DNA of 64,000 bases from Proteiniclasticum ruminis (GCF_900115135.1 NZ_FOVK01000007.1:62001-126000); one strand, 5' to 3'; positions 35,411 to 44,459 are shown, counted from the first letter of the stretch. Notes: generated by a model from the sequence alone, not told the origin. Made by a program: numbers and translations.

Positions 35411-36841
35411 CTATAGTTTTTTCGCAAGTTCGACTTTTAGAGCCTTCCCTTTGATTTTTCTCTCCTGAAGTCCTTTTAAGGCTAGGGTTCCTTTCGCGTT
35501 GAGAATATCAATATAGGATCCTTGGTCTTCCACGGTGATGATTCCAATATCCTCTTTAGAAATCCCCTCTATGGAGCATAGGGTTCCCACAATATCAATG
35601 GCTCTGATTTTTTTCTTCTTTCCTCCATTGATATAGAGCTTTGTAATATCCGCATGAGTACTTTTTTTCTTGGGTCTGGACCTTCTGAGATTCTTCTGAA
35701 ACTCCCGGAACGCATCCTTTTCTTCCCGGAAAGGCTTATAATCCATTTCTAATGGCTCTTCAAATGTGTAGCCTACAAAGTCCTCCACTTCCCGGACTTT
35801 TCTCTCATCATATTCAGTGACAAAGTAGATGGCCTGCCCTTCTTTGAAATGCCTGCCCACTCTGCCCTTTCGATGCACATAGCTTTCTTTTTCCACCGGA
35901 AAGTCATAACTCAGGGAAATCTCAAGAAAGGACACATCAATCCCTCGTGCCGCCACATCTGTGGCAACCATGTAGGGGACTTCCTTCTGCTTGAATCTTT
36001 TCATGGCCAGCTCCCGGTCTTTCTGAAGCATGCCTCCATGGATTTTCAGGGCATCCACATTGGCCTCCTCCAGCTTTTTGTGGAGCTTTCCGCACTGCTC
36101 TTTGGTGTTGACGAAGATGATCATCCCCTGGGGTTTTCTTCCATATAGAAGCGACAGAAGGGCTTTGAACTTATCCTTTTCTTCCACTTTATAATGGGTT
36201 TCTGTGATTTTCAGCTCTTCATCGGTGGTGGCCACAATGGTCTTATACATGGGCGCCACAGATTCTGCCAAGGATTTGACCTCTTCTGTGATGGTTGCTG
36301 AAAACATCATGGTCTGCTTGACACCAGGCAGATGCCCAATGATTTCCATCATTTCATCATGGAATCCCTTATCCAGAAGCTCATCCACCTCATCAATGAT
36401 GAGGGTATCGATCCGTTCACGGTCTATGGTTCCTCTTTTTAAATGATCCAGCACTCTTCCGGGAGTCCCGCTGATGGCCTGATATCTGCTCTTCATATCC
36501 AGAAGCTGCTCTTTCATAGGCTGCTTGCCGTAAAGAGCCACACAGCGGAGCTTCTTGTATCTGCCCAATGCATCATATTCATTTTTGATCTGAATGGCCA
36601 GCTCTCTGGATGGCGCCAGAATTAGCGTATTGGCCTTCTGCTCTTCCCAGTCTGTTCTCTCGAGAACTGGCATGAGAAAGGCTATGGTCTTTCCGCTTCC
36701 TGTGGAAGAGGCGCCCAGAATGTTCTCACCTGCCAGAGCCAGTGGCGCCACTTTTTCCTGAATTTCCGTAAGCTTCAGAAATCCCAGAGTATTGACCGCC
36801 CTTAAAATCTCCTCATCCATTTTTATGTCTTTAAATTCCAT
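35411..36841 (-). CDS. dbpA: DEAD-box RNA helicase, DbpA type
   Basis: A 476-residue ATP-dependent RNA helicase. FLKLTEIQEKVAPLAL is the Q motif, GASSTGSGKTIAF motif I, LIIDEVDELLDKGF motif II in the DEVD variant, MFSATI motif III, and YVHRKGRVGRH motif VI. The last ~80 residues (from ADITKLYINGGKKKKIRAIDIVG) are a DbpA-type RNA-binding domain, which in DbpA/YxiN directs the enzyme to helix 92 of 23S rRNA in large-subunit assembly. A single-gene unit with its own promoter and terminator. Confidence 0.92.
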   Translation of the reverse strand: MEFKDIKMDEEILRAVNTLGFLKLTEIQEKVAPLALAGENILGASSTGSGKTIAFLMPVLERTDWEEQKANTLILAPSRELAIQIKNEYDALGRYKKLRCVALYGKQPMKEQLLDMKSRYQAISGTPGRVLDHLKRGTIDRERIDTLIIDEVDELLDKGFHDEMMEIIGHLPGVKQTMMFSATITEEVKSLAESVAPMYKTIVATTDEELKITETHYKVEEKDKFKALLSLLYGRKPQGMIIFVNTKEQCGKLHKKLEEANVDALKIHGGMLQKDRELAMKRFKQKEVPYMVATDVAARGIDVSFLEISLSYDFPVEKESYVHRKGRVGRHFKEGQAIYFVTEYDERKVREVEDFVGYTFEEPLEMDYKPFREEKDAFREFQKNLRRSRPKKKSTHADITKLYINGGKKKKIRAIDIVGTLCSIEGISKEDIGIITVEDQGSYIDILNAKGTLALKGLQERKIKGKALKVELAKKL

Positions 36842-37181
36842 TTATTTCTATCTCCTATAGCTGCTTCATGCAGCTCAATATTACCTTCCATTTTTGCATC
36901 AAAAAAGCATCCCTTCATTATATGCAATTCTCCGTTACAATGCAAACTTCTTTTCTCTCATAATCTTTCAGTGCTGGACCATATAGGGTCCTGCATCATT
37001 TTCTATAGGGCACCGCCATGGAAAACAGATCCTGTCTTCATATCTGAAAACTATTTCTATGTCCAAATTTCATAAATTCTTCAACCAAAAGATAAATGGA
37101 AGATGTTATACTATATACGTGTTTTTTAAACGCAAAGATACATATTTGAAAGAATAGATGATATAAAACGAGGAAAATACT
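36842..37181. other. Divergent intergenic region between dbpA and the DUF368 gene
   Basis: No gene is seen. On the minus strand TTTGCA (36941-36946), an 18-base spacer and TATAAT (36917-36922) form a plausible dbpA promoter about 75 bases from the start. On the plus strand a TATACT near 37108 lies before the DUF368 gene without a clear -35. Confidence 0.6.
36917..36946 (-). promoter_or_regulatory. Probable promoter of dbpA
   Basis: TTTGCA and TATAAT separated by 18 bases on the minus strand; the leader is about 70 bases, common for helicase genes under post-transcriptional control. Confidence 0.6.
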
Positions 37182-38045
37182 ATGAAAATAAACAGCAGTA
37201 TACTTACGATCATAAAAGGATTATTCATCGGCATCGCCAATATCATTCCTGGTGTCAGTGGAGGGACCATGGCTGTGTCCGTGGGGGCATATGATGAGCT
37301 CATCGGTGCCGTGAATCATGTGAGAAAAGACTGGAGAAAAAGTGCAAAAACCTTAGCTCCTTATGTCATCGGAGCAGGGATTGGCATTGGTCTTCTCTCC
37401 TTTGTGATTGAAGGCGCCATGGCGACATATCCTCTTGCCACCGCATGTCTTTTCCTGGGACTCATACTAGGTGGAGTACCAACACTATGGAATAAAGCAA
37501 AATCCTATAAAGTTTCATGGCCAGAAGTCCTGTCCTTTATCATCATGGCTGGGACCATTGTCTTCATGACCTTCACGAAAACCTCCGATGGAGTATCCGG
37601 TCCATTTTCACTGGATCCCATTTCCCTGTTCCTGCTCTTCGTGGTAGGAATCATCGCTGCCGCCACCATGGTGATTCCTGGGGTCAGCGGTTCTCTTGTG
37701 CTCATACTCCTGGGTTATTACAACAGAATTTTAGAAACCCTCTCTTCATTCATAAGAGGTGTCCTTTCTTTAAATCTTCAGTCCACATTAGACAACTTTC
37801 TGCCGCTCCTGCCCTTTGGTATTGGAGTGCTCCTTGGCATAGGACTTGTGGCAAAGCTCATTGAGTGGCTCTTTGAGAGGTTTCCTTCCATCACTTATGC
37901 AGGAATCATCGGTCTTGTAGCAGCCTCACCTGTGGCAATCTTTCATGAGATCTCTTTGGCATCAGTGACGCCCCTTATGATCCTAGCTGCAGCCATAGCA
38001 TTGGCCATAGGTTTTTACATCTCCATGAAACTTGGAGAGAAATAA
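37182..38045 (+). CDS. DUF368 (PopT-type) polyprenyl-phosphate translocase family protein
   Basis: A 287-residue membrane protein with about eight hydrophobic segments. The family-defining internal repeats are visible: IANIIPGVSGGTMAVSVGAY near the N-terminus and ATMVIPGVSGSLVLILLGYY in the second half, each with the IPGVSG motif. DUF368 proteins have been shown to recycle undecaprenyl phosphate across the membrane for cell-wall synthesis. The gene stands alone. It is convergent with the NRPS-like operon and separated from it by a bidirectional terminator. Confidence 0.9.
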   Translation: MKINSSILTIIKGLFIGIANIIPGVSGGTMAVSVGAYDELIGAVNHVRKDWRKSAKTLAPYVIGAGIGIGLLSFVIEGAMATYPLATACLFLGLILGGVPTLWNKAKSYKVSWPEVLSFIIMAGTIVFMTFTKTSDGVSGPFSLDPISLFLLFVVGIIAAATMVIPGVSGSLVLILLGYYNRILETLSSFIRGVLSLNLQSTLDNFLPLLPFGIGVLLGIGLVAKLIEWLFERFPSITYAGIIGLVAASPVAIFHEISLASVTPLMILAAAIALAIGFYISMKLGEK

Positions 38046-38065
38046 TTATAAAATGAATCCATACT

Positions 38066-38105
38066 AAAACACCTGATTTCAACTAGTTCGAAATCAGGTG
38101 TTTTT
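38066..38105. terminator. Terminator between the DUF368 gene and the NRPS-like operon
   Basis: A 14-bp perfect stem AAAACACCTGATTT/AAATCAGGTGTTTT with an 11-base loop and T run; the A run on the left lets it act on the minus strand too. Confidence 0.88.
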
Positions 38106-38150
38106 CTACTCTGAAATGCCCTACATGAGGCAGGGGCATCCTATCAAGAC

Positions 38151-38387
38151 TCACTGAAGACTTGATAAAAAAGCTCTCATTCTGGATACGCTTCTCAGAT
38201 CCTCCATGCAGAAATCCTTTCGATCGATTCTTCTACCCAGCCGAACCTCAAGATACATAATCAGATTCACCATGGACAGCGAATCCAGAAGCCCGTTATC
38301 CAGTAGATCCATATCCTCTTCCAGCTCCATTATATCCAACCCAAAAATCTCAAGCAGTGCATCAGTTACGATTTCATTTCGTTCCAC
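38151..38387 (-). CDS. Free-standing acyl/peptidyl carrier protein (DltC-like)
   Basis: A 78-residue acidic four-helix carrier. LLDNGLLDSLSMVNLIMYLE holds the D-S-L phosphopantetheine site; the surrounding DxDLxDxGLLDSL pattern is closest to DltC, the D-alanyl carrier, not to fatty-acid ACP. GTG 38387 with AGGGGTG six bases upstream is the preferred start; GTG 38396 gives three more residues. It is last in the operon, 28 bases after the adenylation gene, which should load it. No phosphopantetheinyl transferase is in the window. The acyl group carried is unknown; no dltB or dltD is present, so it is not a normal dlt operon. Confidence 0.85.
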   Translation of the reverse strand: MERNEIVTDALLEIFGLDIMELEEDMDLLDNGLLDSLSMVNLIMYLEVRLGRRIDRKDFCMEDLRSVSRMRAFLSSLQ

Positions 38388-38415
38388 TTTCTTCACCCCT
38401 CGCTATTTACTTACC

Positions 38416-39942
38416 TTAAGAATATAACTTCTCATGATGAAGCCTCATGGCATATCGGTCAATTTTCCCACTGCTGTTTTTGGGAAAGACATCCATTTCT
38501 ATGATTTTCTGTGGAATCATATACGAAGGAAGCCTCTCCTTCAGCCCTTTCCTGATGTCCAGAAACAGCTTCGACCGGTTCTTATCATTTGAAGTAAGGG
38601 TCACATAGGCCACAAGAAACTTCACCGTACCTTCCTGATCCACAACAGGCCTAACCACGCTCTGATGTATCCATTCTTCCTCATTGAGTGCCCTCTCCAC
38701 TTCCTCCAGCTCCACGCGGTTCCCGCCAATTTTGACTCTGTTGTCCAATCTTCCAAGATAATAATATAGCCCTTCTTTATTCATCATAAGATCTTTGGTC
38801 CGAAATCCTCTCCTCCCAGAATCTGTCACAAAAAAGGCTCGGTTCGTTTCCTCCGCCAGTTTGTAATAACCATCACAGAGTCTACTGGAGAGGATAACCA
38901 GTTCGCCTTTTTCTCCCTCAAGCACCGGATTTCCTTCTTCATCAACAAGCACTGCCTCTATAGAAGGAACTGCTTTTCCAAGAGGAATCCTCTCTTCCGT
39001 AAGTTCTTCTACTGCTTCCTTTGTCAGTATGCAGCCAATGGCTACCGTGGTCAGCTCTGTCGAGGCATACTGAATCTTCACTGTGATCTTCGGAAACCTT
39101 CTAAACACTTCCTTCACAAGCTCTTTTCCGCAGACCTCTCCTGCTAAGGCGATGGACTTCACCTTCGGAAGATAGAGCGCAGAAAACCTCTCATCCATCA
39201 GAAGCATACTGCAGGATGTGGCAATGAGTCCCAGATACTCCGGTTGAATCTTAAGATAGAGATCCAGAAGCTTCCCAGGGTCTTTCTGATACTCTGATGG
39301 GACCGCATAAAGCGTTGATCCCATGAGAATCATGGTTCGATAGATATGCTGCATATGGGCTGAAAACATATAGGAAAAGTTGTTCATGACCTTTTCTTGA
39401 TGTCCCCCAATATAATACTCCTCCGGTGCAAGAAAAAGATTTTCCAGATCCCCCAGCGCATTCATCACGCCTTTCGGATTTCCGGTACTTCCGGAAGTAT
39501 AAAGCAGCGCCATCATTTCTCCATATGAAAGCCAGGACTCTTCTGAAACCTTCTCCTTCCTGTACTCATATATAATCTCCAGAAGTTCTGATTCTTTTAT
39601 CACAGGGACTTCGTCTTGGCTCAGATCTTCCTCCGAAAATGAGATCACCAAGGAAGCTTCTGAATCCTTCAAGATAAAAAGCGCTCTTTCTTTTGGTAAG
39701 GATGATGTAATAGGCACATAAGCTCTTCCCGATTTCAGGCAGGCAAACATCACCGTGAGATACTCGTTCTCCTTATCTCCGATGATCATGACCTTTGCCT
39801 TTGGCTCCAGAGTTTTTAAAAAGTAGGAAGCCAGGGCATCCGAATGCTCCTGGAGCAAACGAAAAGTCATCTTGTTTCCATTGATATCTACGGCGCATAG
39901 GTCACTGGACTGAGCTCTTTTTTTCAGCATCTCTAAGATCAT
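38416..39942 (-). CDS. Free-standing AMP-forming adenylation enzyme (DltA/NRPS A-domain type)
   Basis: A 508-residue ANL-superfamily ligase. Core motifs are clear: ALLYTSGSTGNPKGVM (A3, residues ~145-160), YASTE (A5, ~292), YLGRLDNRVKIGGNRVELEE (A7-A8, ~395-414) and NSSGKID with catalytic Lys493 (A10). It should adenylate a carboxylic acid and load it on the adjacent carrier protein. The A4 region reads FSYMFSAHMQH, without the FD-x-S Asp that holds the amino group of alpha-amino acids, so a non-amino-acid substrate is possible (inference). ATG 39942 has AAGGAGG upstream and lies 41 bases inside the condensation gene. Confidence 0.9.
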   Translation of the reverse strand: MILEMLKKRAQSSDLCAVDINGNKMTFRLLQEHSDALASYFLKTLEPKAKVMIIGDKENEYLTVMFACLKSGRAYVPITSSLPKERALFILKDSEASLVISFSEEDLSQDEVPVIKESELLEIIYEYRKEKVSEESWLSYGEMMALLYTSGSTGNPKGVMNALGDLENLFLAPEEYYIGGHQEKVMNNFSYMFSAHMQHIYRTMILMGSTLYAVPSEYQKDPGKLLDLYLKIQPEYLGLIATSCSMLLMDERFSALYLPKVKSIALAGEVCGKELVKEVFRRFPKITVKIQYASTELTTVAIGCILTKEAVEELTEERIPLGKAVPSIEAVLVDEEGNPVLEGEKGELVILSSRLCDGYYKLAEETNRAFFVTDSGRRGFRTKDLMMNKEGLYYYLGRLDNRVKIGGNRVELEEVERALNEEEWIHQSVVRPVVDQEGTVKFLVAYVTLTSNDKNRSKLFLDIRKGLKERLPSYMIPQKIIEMDVFPKNSSGKIDRYAMRLHHEKLYS

Positions 39943-41260
39943 AACCCATCTCCTCCTTGTCCTCGAGAAACTCCTTCAGCAGGCAGCCTGAATGATCCAG
40001 CACATCCCGGATCAGGTAACGATAAGATACCAGAAGATTTTTGATGTCCTCCTCCTGGAATCTTTTTTTCTGATACCGGAGTTCAAAAGAGATCTCTTTG
40101 TTTTTCGGCATATCAAATATTGCTGCATAAAACTGAGAGACATTGGTATTGGACCAGAACATTCTTCCCTTGGGATAGCTTTCCTGGAACACCGCTTCAT
40201 AATCCATATAAGAGAAAAGAATCCAATTGAAGTTGAAGTTGAGACCATGGGAAAGGCATAGCCCATAAGATAAAGGGGTCACATCCAGTGTGCTGAACCT
40301 TATATGTCGGAGCATCTCCAGATTCTCCTCGTAGTTTCTTTTCGCAAAGGACTCAAATGTTTCCTCCGGGTTCACTGCAATGAGAAGCGGTGGAGAGTTC
40401 ATCATGCATCCCATGGTCTGCCTGCTTCTGCCATCCATTCTTCCATAGTTCAATGTACCGAAGGTGAAGGTGGTATTCCTTTGAATCCTATATATAAGCA
40501 GCGCAGCCATAGACTCCAAGAGACTTGGCATAGAAACCTGCAGCTCTTTCTGAAGTGTAGTGAGTCCTTCATACAGGTCTCCCCTTAGAAGAATAGATTT
40601 TGAATCGCAGTCAATCTTCATGGATCTTTTCCCCCCTGGAAATGAGAAATTCCGTCTCATTCTGAGCTTTTCTTTCCAGTAGGTCTGATCTTCTTTAAAT
40701 GCTTTGCTTTGTCGGTACTCTTTCTCTTTCTCTACAAACTCTCTGTAGGAGCCGCTGCTTGTAGCTGGCACCGGCAGATTCTCCTCATAGCACCGGTTCA
40801 GCATACGGATTTCTTTCGCCAGAAGCTTCATGCTGTAGCCATCGGTGAGAAAGTGATGCATCTGAATCCATAAAGTCAAATCCCCCGAAGCTCTTCTCAG
40901 CACTTTGATGGAGTAGAGCTGATCTTTCAGAAGCCGGATCCCCCGGTCCTTTTCATTTTGAAGCCAGCTCTCATACTCTTCTTCTGTATAAAAGGGGACT
41001 ACTTCAAACTTCTCCGGCTGAAAAGACCGGATGTATTGCCGCCAGTGCCACGGAAAACGGTATACAGGCACCAGGCGGAAACAGTCATTTCTCGAAACAA
41101 GATCATTCCCGATCATCTGAAGCCTCTCCACTGTGCCCCCTTTCCATTCGAAGGCACAGGTCAGCGTGTTCAGTTTCGATAGATTCTTGAAATCAGTCTG
41201 GGAAATCATCCCTAAAATCAGTGTGTATTGTGCCATGGAGAGTGAAAACAGATCTTCCAT
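39902..41260 (-). CDS. Free-standing NRPS-type condensation domain protein
   Basis: A 452-residue protein that is one condensation domain and nothing else. FSLSMAQYTLI at the N-terminus is the C1 motif, MHHFLTDGYS (His at 135-136, Asp140) the intact HHxxxDG active site, and GTLNYGRMDGRSRQTMGCMM the C5-like region. It would form an amide or ester bond between the acyl group on the carrier protein and an acceptor. With no second carrier or thioesterase present, a VibH-like transfer to a soluble acceptor is the likeliest mode (inference). ATG 41260 is chosen because of AGGGGG upstream; the longer frame to 41305 runs into the transporter gene. Confidence 0.88.
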   Translation of the reverse strand: MEDLFSLSMAQYTLILGMISQTDFKNLSKLNTLTCAFEWKGGTVERLQMIGNDLVSRNDCFRLVPVYRFPWHWRQYIRSFQPEKFEVVPFYTEEEYESWLQNEKDRGIRLLKDQLYSIKVLRRASGDLTLWIQMHHFLTDGYSMKLLAKEIRMLNRCYEENLPVPATSSGSYREFVEKEKEYRQSKAFKEDQTYWKEKLRMRRNFSFPGGKRSMKIDCDSKSILLRGDLYEGLTTLQKELQVSMPSLLESMAALLIYRIQRNTTFTFGTLNYGRMDGRSRQTMGCMMNSPPLLIAVNPEETFESFAKRNYEENLEMLRHIRFSTLDVTPLSYGLCLSHGLNFNFNWILFSYMDYEAVFQESYPKGRMFWSNTNVSQFYAAIFDMPKNKEISFELRYQKKRFQEEDIKNLLVSYRYLIRDVLDHSGCLLKEFLEDKEEMGYDLRDAEKKSSVQ

Positions 41261-41274
41261 AAACGTGTATCCCC

Positions 41275-42663
41275 CTAGATAAACAGAAAAGCAAACGGAA
41301 TCCAAAGAGCAAGGAGTAGGGCCCAGATGGTGGATACAATGGTTCCCGCTGTAAAGAGCTCTTTCATCTTATAGGATCCTTTGGTATAGGAAACCATGAC
41401 CACAGGATCAAAAGGAATCAGGAGAACACAGCTGGCCATGGCTGCCACAATGAAGCTGATCATTCTGGGATCATATCCATAGGATGCTGAAAGAACCGCA
41501 AAGCTTGAAGCATAAAGAACCACAATGGCCGATGCAGTGGGTATGAGAAGATGTGTCCAGTTCACCAGCAGGGCAATGATTAGGAGAAAAACCGGGAGCA
41601 CTGTATTGGTGAAATATGGCGATATGACCGTCACAAGAAAAGCAGTCACCCCTGTTTCCACTAGAGCAGCACCTACGGACAATATGGCGCTGCAGATGAG
41701 AATGGTATCCCATCCACATTCCCTAGAATATTCCTTCCACGTGAGCATATCCAAGCCCGGAAGAAAAAAGACCGTGAGTGTCAATACAGAAACCATCGTC
41801 ACATTAAGCCTGGGGACCCAGGAGGTCATCACCCAGAGAACAAACGTTACAAGAAGAATCATCAGTGCATTTTTGTCATAGTTCGAGAGCTTCTCGTGAT
41901 TGTGCATCTCCTTCAGGACTTTTTCCATGACTCCACCTTCCAAAGGCTTCACCTTAAAAAACAGAGTCAGAATAGGCACAGAGAGGAAAATAAGGACCAA
42001 GGCCAAAGGAATCCCCAGCAGCATCCATTCTGTAAATAAGACCTTCTGTCCCGTGGCTTCCTCCACCAAAGTAATGGCCAATACATTCAGTGAGCTTCCG
42101 GCGGGAGTCATCATCCCTCCAAAAACAGCGCCAAAAGGCACAGACATCATCATTGCTTTTCCCAAAGGGCTCTTTTCCATATCCTCTCCCATGGCGTGAA
42201 GCACTCTGGCAGCAAGTCCTGTCATTATGACGGCGCAGGGCACGTTGGAAACCACAGAGGAAATGAGCGCAGTGCCCAGCATAAAGGCACCCACCACATA
42301 AAGGGGTCGGCCCTGGGACTTTGCCAGGAGAAAAACTGCAAGCCTTTCTGGGATTGAGGATTTCAGTAAAACCATAGAGATGCCATAACAGGCCATGAGA
42401 AAAAGAAAGAGCGTGGTCATGGCATTTTTCAGGGACTGATCAAAAGTAACCACACCAAGAAGCGGAAGCAAAACCAAAAGAAGCGGCTCAACAATTCCAG
42501 CGGGGATGGGTTCTGTAATGAGCATCAGAAGAGCAGCGGCAAGGATGGCGAAACCTCGGACAGATGCCGTAGAAAGAGTACCTGCATCAGAAACAAGAAG
42601 CGCAGCAGCTATAATGAGAACAGTTCCAATGACTCCAACAACTCTTTTCTTTTCTGCTTTCAT
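41275..42663 (-). CDS. DASS/SLC13-type anion transporter
   Basis: A 462-residue integral membrane protein with about 12 hydrophobic segments. TEPIPAGIVEPLLLVLLPLLGV near the N-terminus, SSVVSNVPCAVI (first S-N-x substrate/sodium site) and MMTPAGSSLNVLAI in the middle, with a second half NWTHLLIPTASAIVVLY, identify the divalent anion:sodium symporter family that moves dicarboxylates, citrate or sulfate. It is the first gene of the operon with the condensation, adenylation and carrier genes, 14 bases ahead of the condensation gene. It may bring in a precursor or export an acidic product; direction and substrate are not shown by sequence. Confidence 0.85.
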   Translation of the reverse strand: MKAEKKRVVGVIGTVLIIAAALLVSDAGTLSTASVRGFAILAAALLMLITEPIPAGIVEPLLLVLLPLLGVVTFDQSLKNAMTTLFLFLMACYGISMVLLKSSIPERLAVFLLAKSQGRPLYVVGAFMLGTALISSVVSNVPCAVIMTGLAARVLHAMGEDMEKSPLGKAMMMSVPFGAVFGGMMTPAGSSLNVLAITLVEEATGQKVLFTEWMLLGIPLALVLIFLSVPILTLFFKVKPLEGGVMEKVLKEMHNHEKLSNYDKNALMILLVTFVLWVMTSWVPRLNVTMVSVLTLTVFFLPGLDMLTWKEYSRECGWDTILICSAILSVGAALVETGVTAFLVTVISPYFTNTVLPVFLLIIALLVNWTHLLIPTASAIVVLYASSFAVLSASYGYDPRMISFIVAAMASCVLLIPFDPVVMVSYTKGSYKMKELFTAGTIVSTIWALLLALWIPFAFLFI

Positions 42664-42933
42664 ACAATCCCGCCTACTGTTTATTATTGGAATGGAAACA
42701 TATTATATCTTGTAAGAAAATTTTACGTTTTATGTCGTTTGATGTCAAATATTTAACGATCAATAAACAATAGAAGATATTAATTTTAAATTAAAATAAA
42801 AATAGTTGTATTCATAAATTATTCAGTTGTGAATATTTATGATTCCTTAAAATCCATGACGTTTTTTTCTTGTAGCTATTCTATTCTCTTCAACTGTATA
42901 ATAAATTATTAAACACTATAAAGGAGATCTGCC

Positions 42934-44316
42934 ATGAAGGTAGTACTTCGCAAAGCAATCCTTTTTATCCTCTTAGGTTTTATGACTCTTCCGCTGTCAT
43001 TCAATAATCCTGAGAGACCAGAGAAACTGATGGAATCAGATCCCGCGTACACTGAAGATATCTCCCCGGAGGATATCTTTTCTAGACACGTCTTGTCTGC
43101 TGAAGCCTCCAGGAGAACCTCTTCATCCTATGGAGAGTCTGAGTATCAGAAAATCAAAACCCGGTTTCTCCAAGCCGTAGCGGCCTATGAAGATACCGTA
43201 TCCTTGGAGGAGTTTCATCTCACCAGCAGCCAAGCCTTCGAAATCTACTACAGGCTCTATAATGAGACACCTCATTTTTTCTATCTCAGCTACAGCACCT
43301 CAGCTCTGATCAGTGAGCACAATGAGGTGATTCAATTGAACCTGGATTACTATTATCCAAAGTCCATGATCCCGGCCATGGAGAAAGAACTGGCGGAAAA
43401 GATCACCCTGTTTCTTTCAGATCTTAAGGAAACCTGGACCGACTTCGAGAAAGCGCTCTATGTCTATGACAAGCTGATTCTGGAAACCAGTTATACCGCA
43501 GGCGAAAAGGACTCTCTTTATACTGTCTATGGTGTGTTTTTAGAAAACCAAGCAGTCTGCCAAGGGTATGCATCCGCATATACGCTCATCATGAGGGATT
43601 ATCTCGGAATCGAGACCCACTACATCTATTCAAAAGAGATGAATCACGCCTGGAACCTGATCCATTTGAACGGACAGTACTATCATGTGGATGCCACCTG
43701 GGGAGATCCCCAGCCCGATGAGCCAGGCAGAGTGAATCACAGGTTCTTTCTTCTGAGTGATGACGCCATGAAAAACTTAGAGCCCGTTCATAAAAACTGG
43801 ACCTCTCCTTTTCCAGCCACAGACACTAAGTATGATGAATCCTCATATAAAGCCATCCAAACAGGTTTGATTCCAACAGAACAGGAATGGATCGGAATCG
43901 ATGGAGATGGCGCTCTACTCTACTATAATTTTGAGAGAGGTGTTTTCCGTTATGGAAATCGCCTGACCAGATTGTGGTCTCCGATAGCGGATGTGATGGG
44001 CCACTATGCCAAAAATTACAGCACACTCCTAAAAGCGCAGAACATCATCTATTTTCATGACCACGCCTCCATTTACTCCATGGATCCCCTCACAAATAAA
44101 ACTATAAAGATCTTCACCAAGAGCCCACAGGATGGTTTCATCTACGGGATGTCAGCCAAGGGCTCTGATCTGACCTACTATCTGAAAAAGGAACTGGAGC
44201 AGGATGAGTACCTGTTGAAAACTCTCGATCTTAGGCCATTTTCTTTCACTACGGGTACTGAGAAGCGCTACTCTTTGAGGCTTCAGTGGATGGCAAGGTC
44301 TCTACTACCATACTAA
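42934..44316 (+). CDS. Exported transglutaminase-like domain protein
   Basis: A 460-residue protein with an N-terminal hydrophobic signal (KAILFILLGFMTLPLSF) and no lipobox, so probably secreted or membrane-anchored. The central transglutaminase-like core has the Cys-His-Asp triad: NQAVCQGYASAY, MNHAWNLIHLNGQ and YHVDATWGDPQ, with FFLLSDDAM after it. The C-terminal ~150 residues look like a beta-rich domain with repeated LLYYNFERGVFRYG-type strands, which I do not recognise. Such proteins often act on the cell surface, as peptidases or cross-linkers. It is divergent from the NRPS-like operon. AAGGAG precedes ATG 42934. Confidence 0.82.
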   Translation: MKVVLRKAILFILLGFMTLPLSFNNPERPEKLMESDPAYTEDISPEDIFSRHVLSAEASRRTSSSYGESEYQKIKTRFLQAVAAYEDTVSLEEFHLTSSQAFEIYYRLYNETPHFFYLSYSTSALISEHNEVIQLNLDYYYPKSMIPAMEKELAEKITLFLSDLKETWTDFEKALYVYDKLILETSYTAGEKDSLYTVYGVFLENQAVCQGYASAYTLIMRDYLGIETHYIYSKEMNHAWNLIHLNGQYYHVDATWGDPQPDEPGRVNHRFFLLSDDAMKNLEPVHKNWTSPFPATDTKYDESSYKAIQTGLIPTEQEWIGIDGDGALLYYNFERGVFRYGNRLTRLWSPIADVMGHYAKNYSTLLKAQNIIYFHDHASIYSMDPLTNKTIKIFTKSPQDGFIYGMSAKGSDLTYYLKKELEQDEYLLKTLDLRPFSFTTGTEKRYSLRLQWMARSLLPY

Positions 44317-44333
44317 GGGCCCTCTGACCTGTA

Positions 44334-44367
44334 AAAAAACGCCAGTGATCATTCACTGACGTTTTTT
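44334..44367 (+). terminator. Terminator of the transglutaminase-like gene
   Basis: AACGCCAGTGA pairs with TCACTGACGTT (one mismatch), followed by a six-base T run; it ends directly at the left border repeat of the island. Confidence 0.85.
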
Positions 44368-44368
44368 C

Positions 44369-44419
44369 TTTGGAGCTACTAGCCAGAATCGAACCGGCGA
44401 CCTGCTGATTACGAATCAG
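44369..44419 (-). repeat. Distal attachment repeat: truncated tRNA-Thr 3' half
   Basis: Contains the CCA end, T arm and anticodon-side sequence of tRNA-Thr(CGT) but not the 5' half, so it is no functional tRNA. It differs from the intact copy only at 44385 (A instead of G). Confidence 0.88.
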
Positions 44420-44459
44420 AAACTTTACTTGTTATATCTTAGTATCACTTCTCGTAACC

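Noticed and set aside
38151-39942. A dltA-dltC (D-alanylation) operon
   Set aside because: dltB and dltD are absent, a condensation domain is present instead, and the adenylation enzyme lacks the Asp expected for D-alanine binding.
44369-44419. A second functional tRNA-Thr gene
   Set aside because: Only the 3' half is present; acceptor 5' strand and D arm are missing. It is an attachment-site duplicate.
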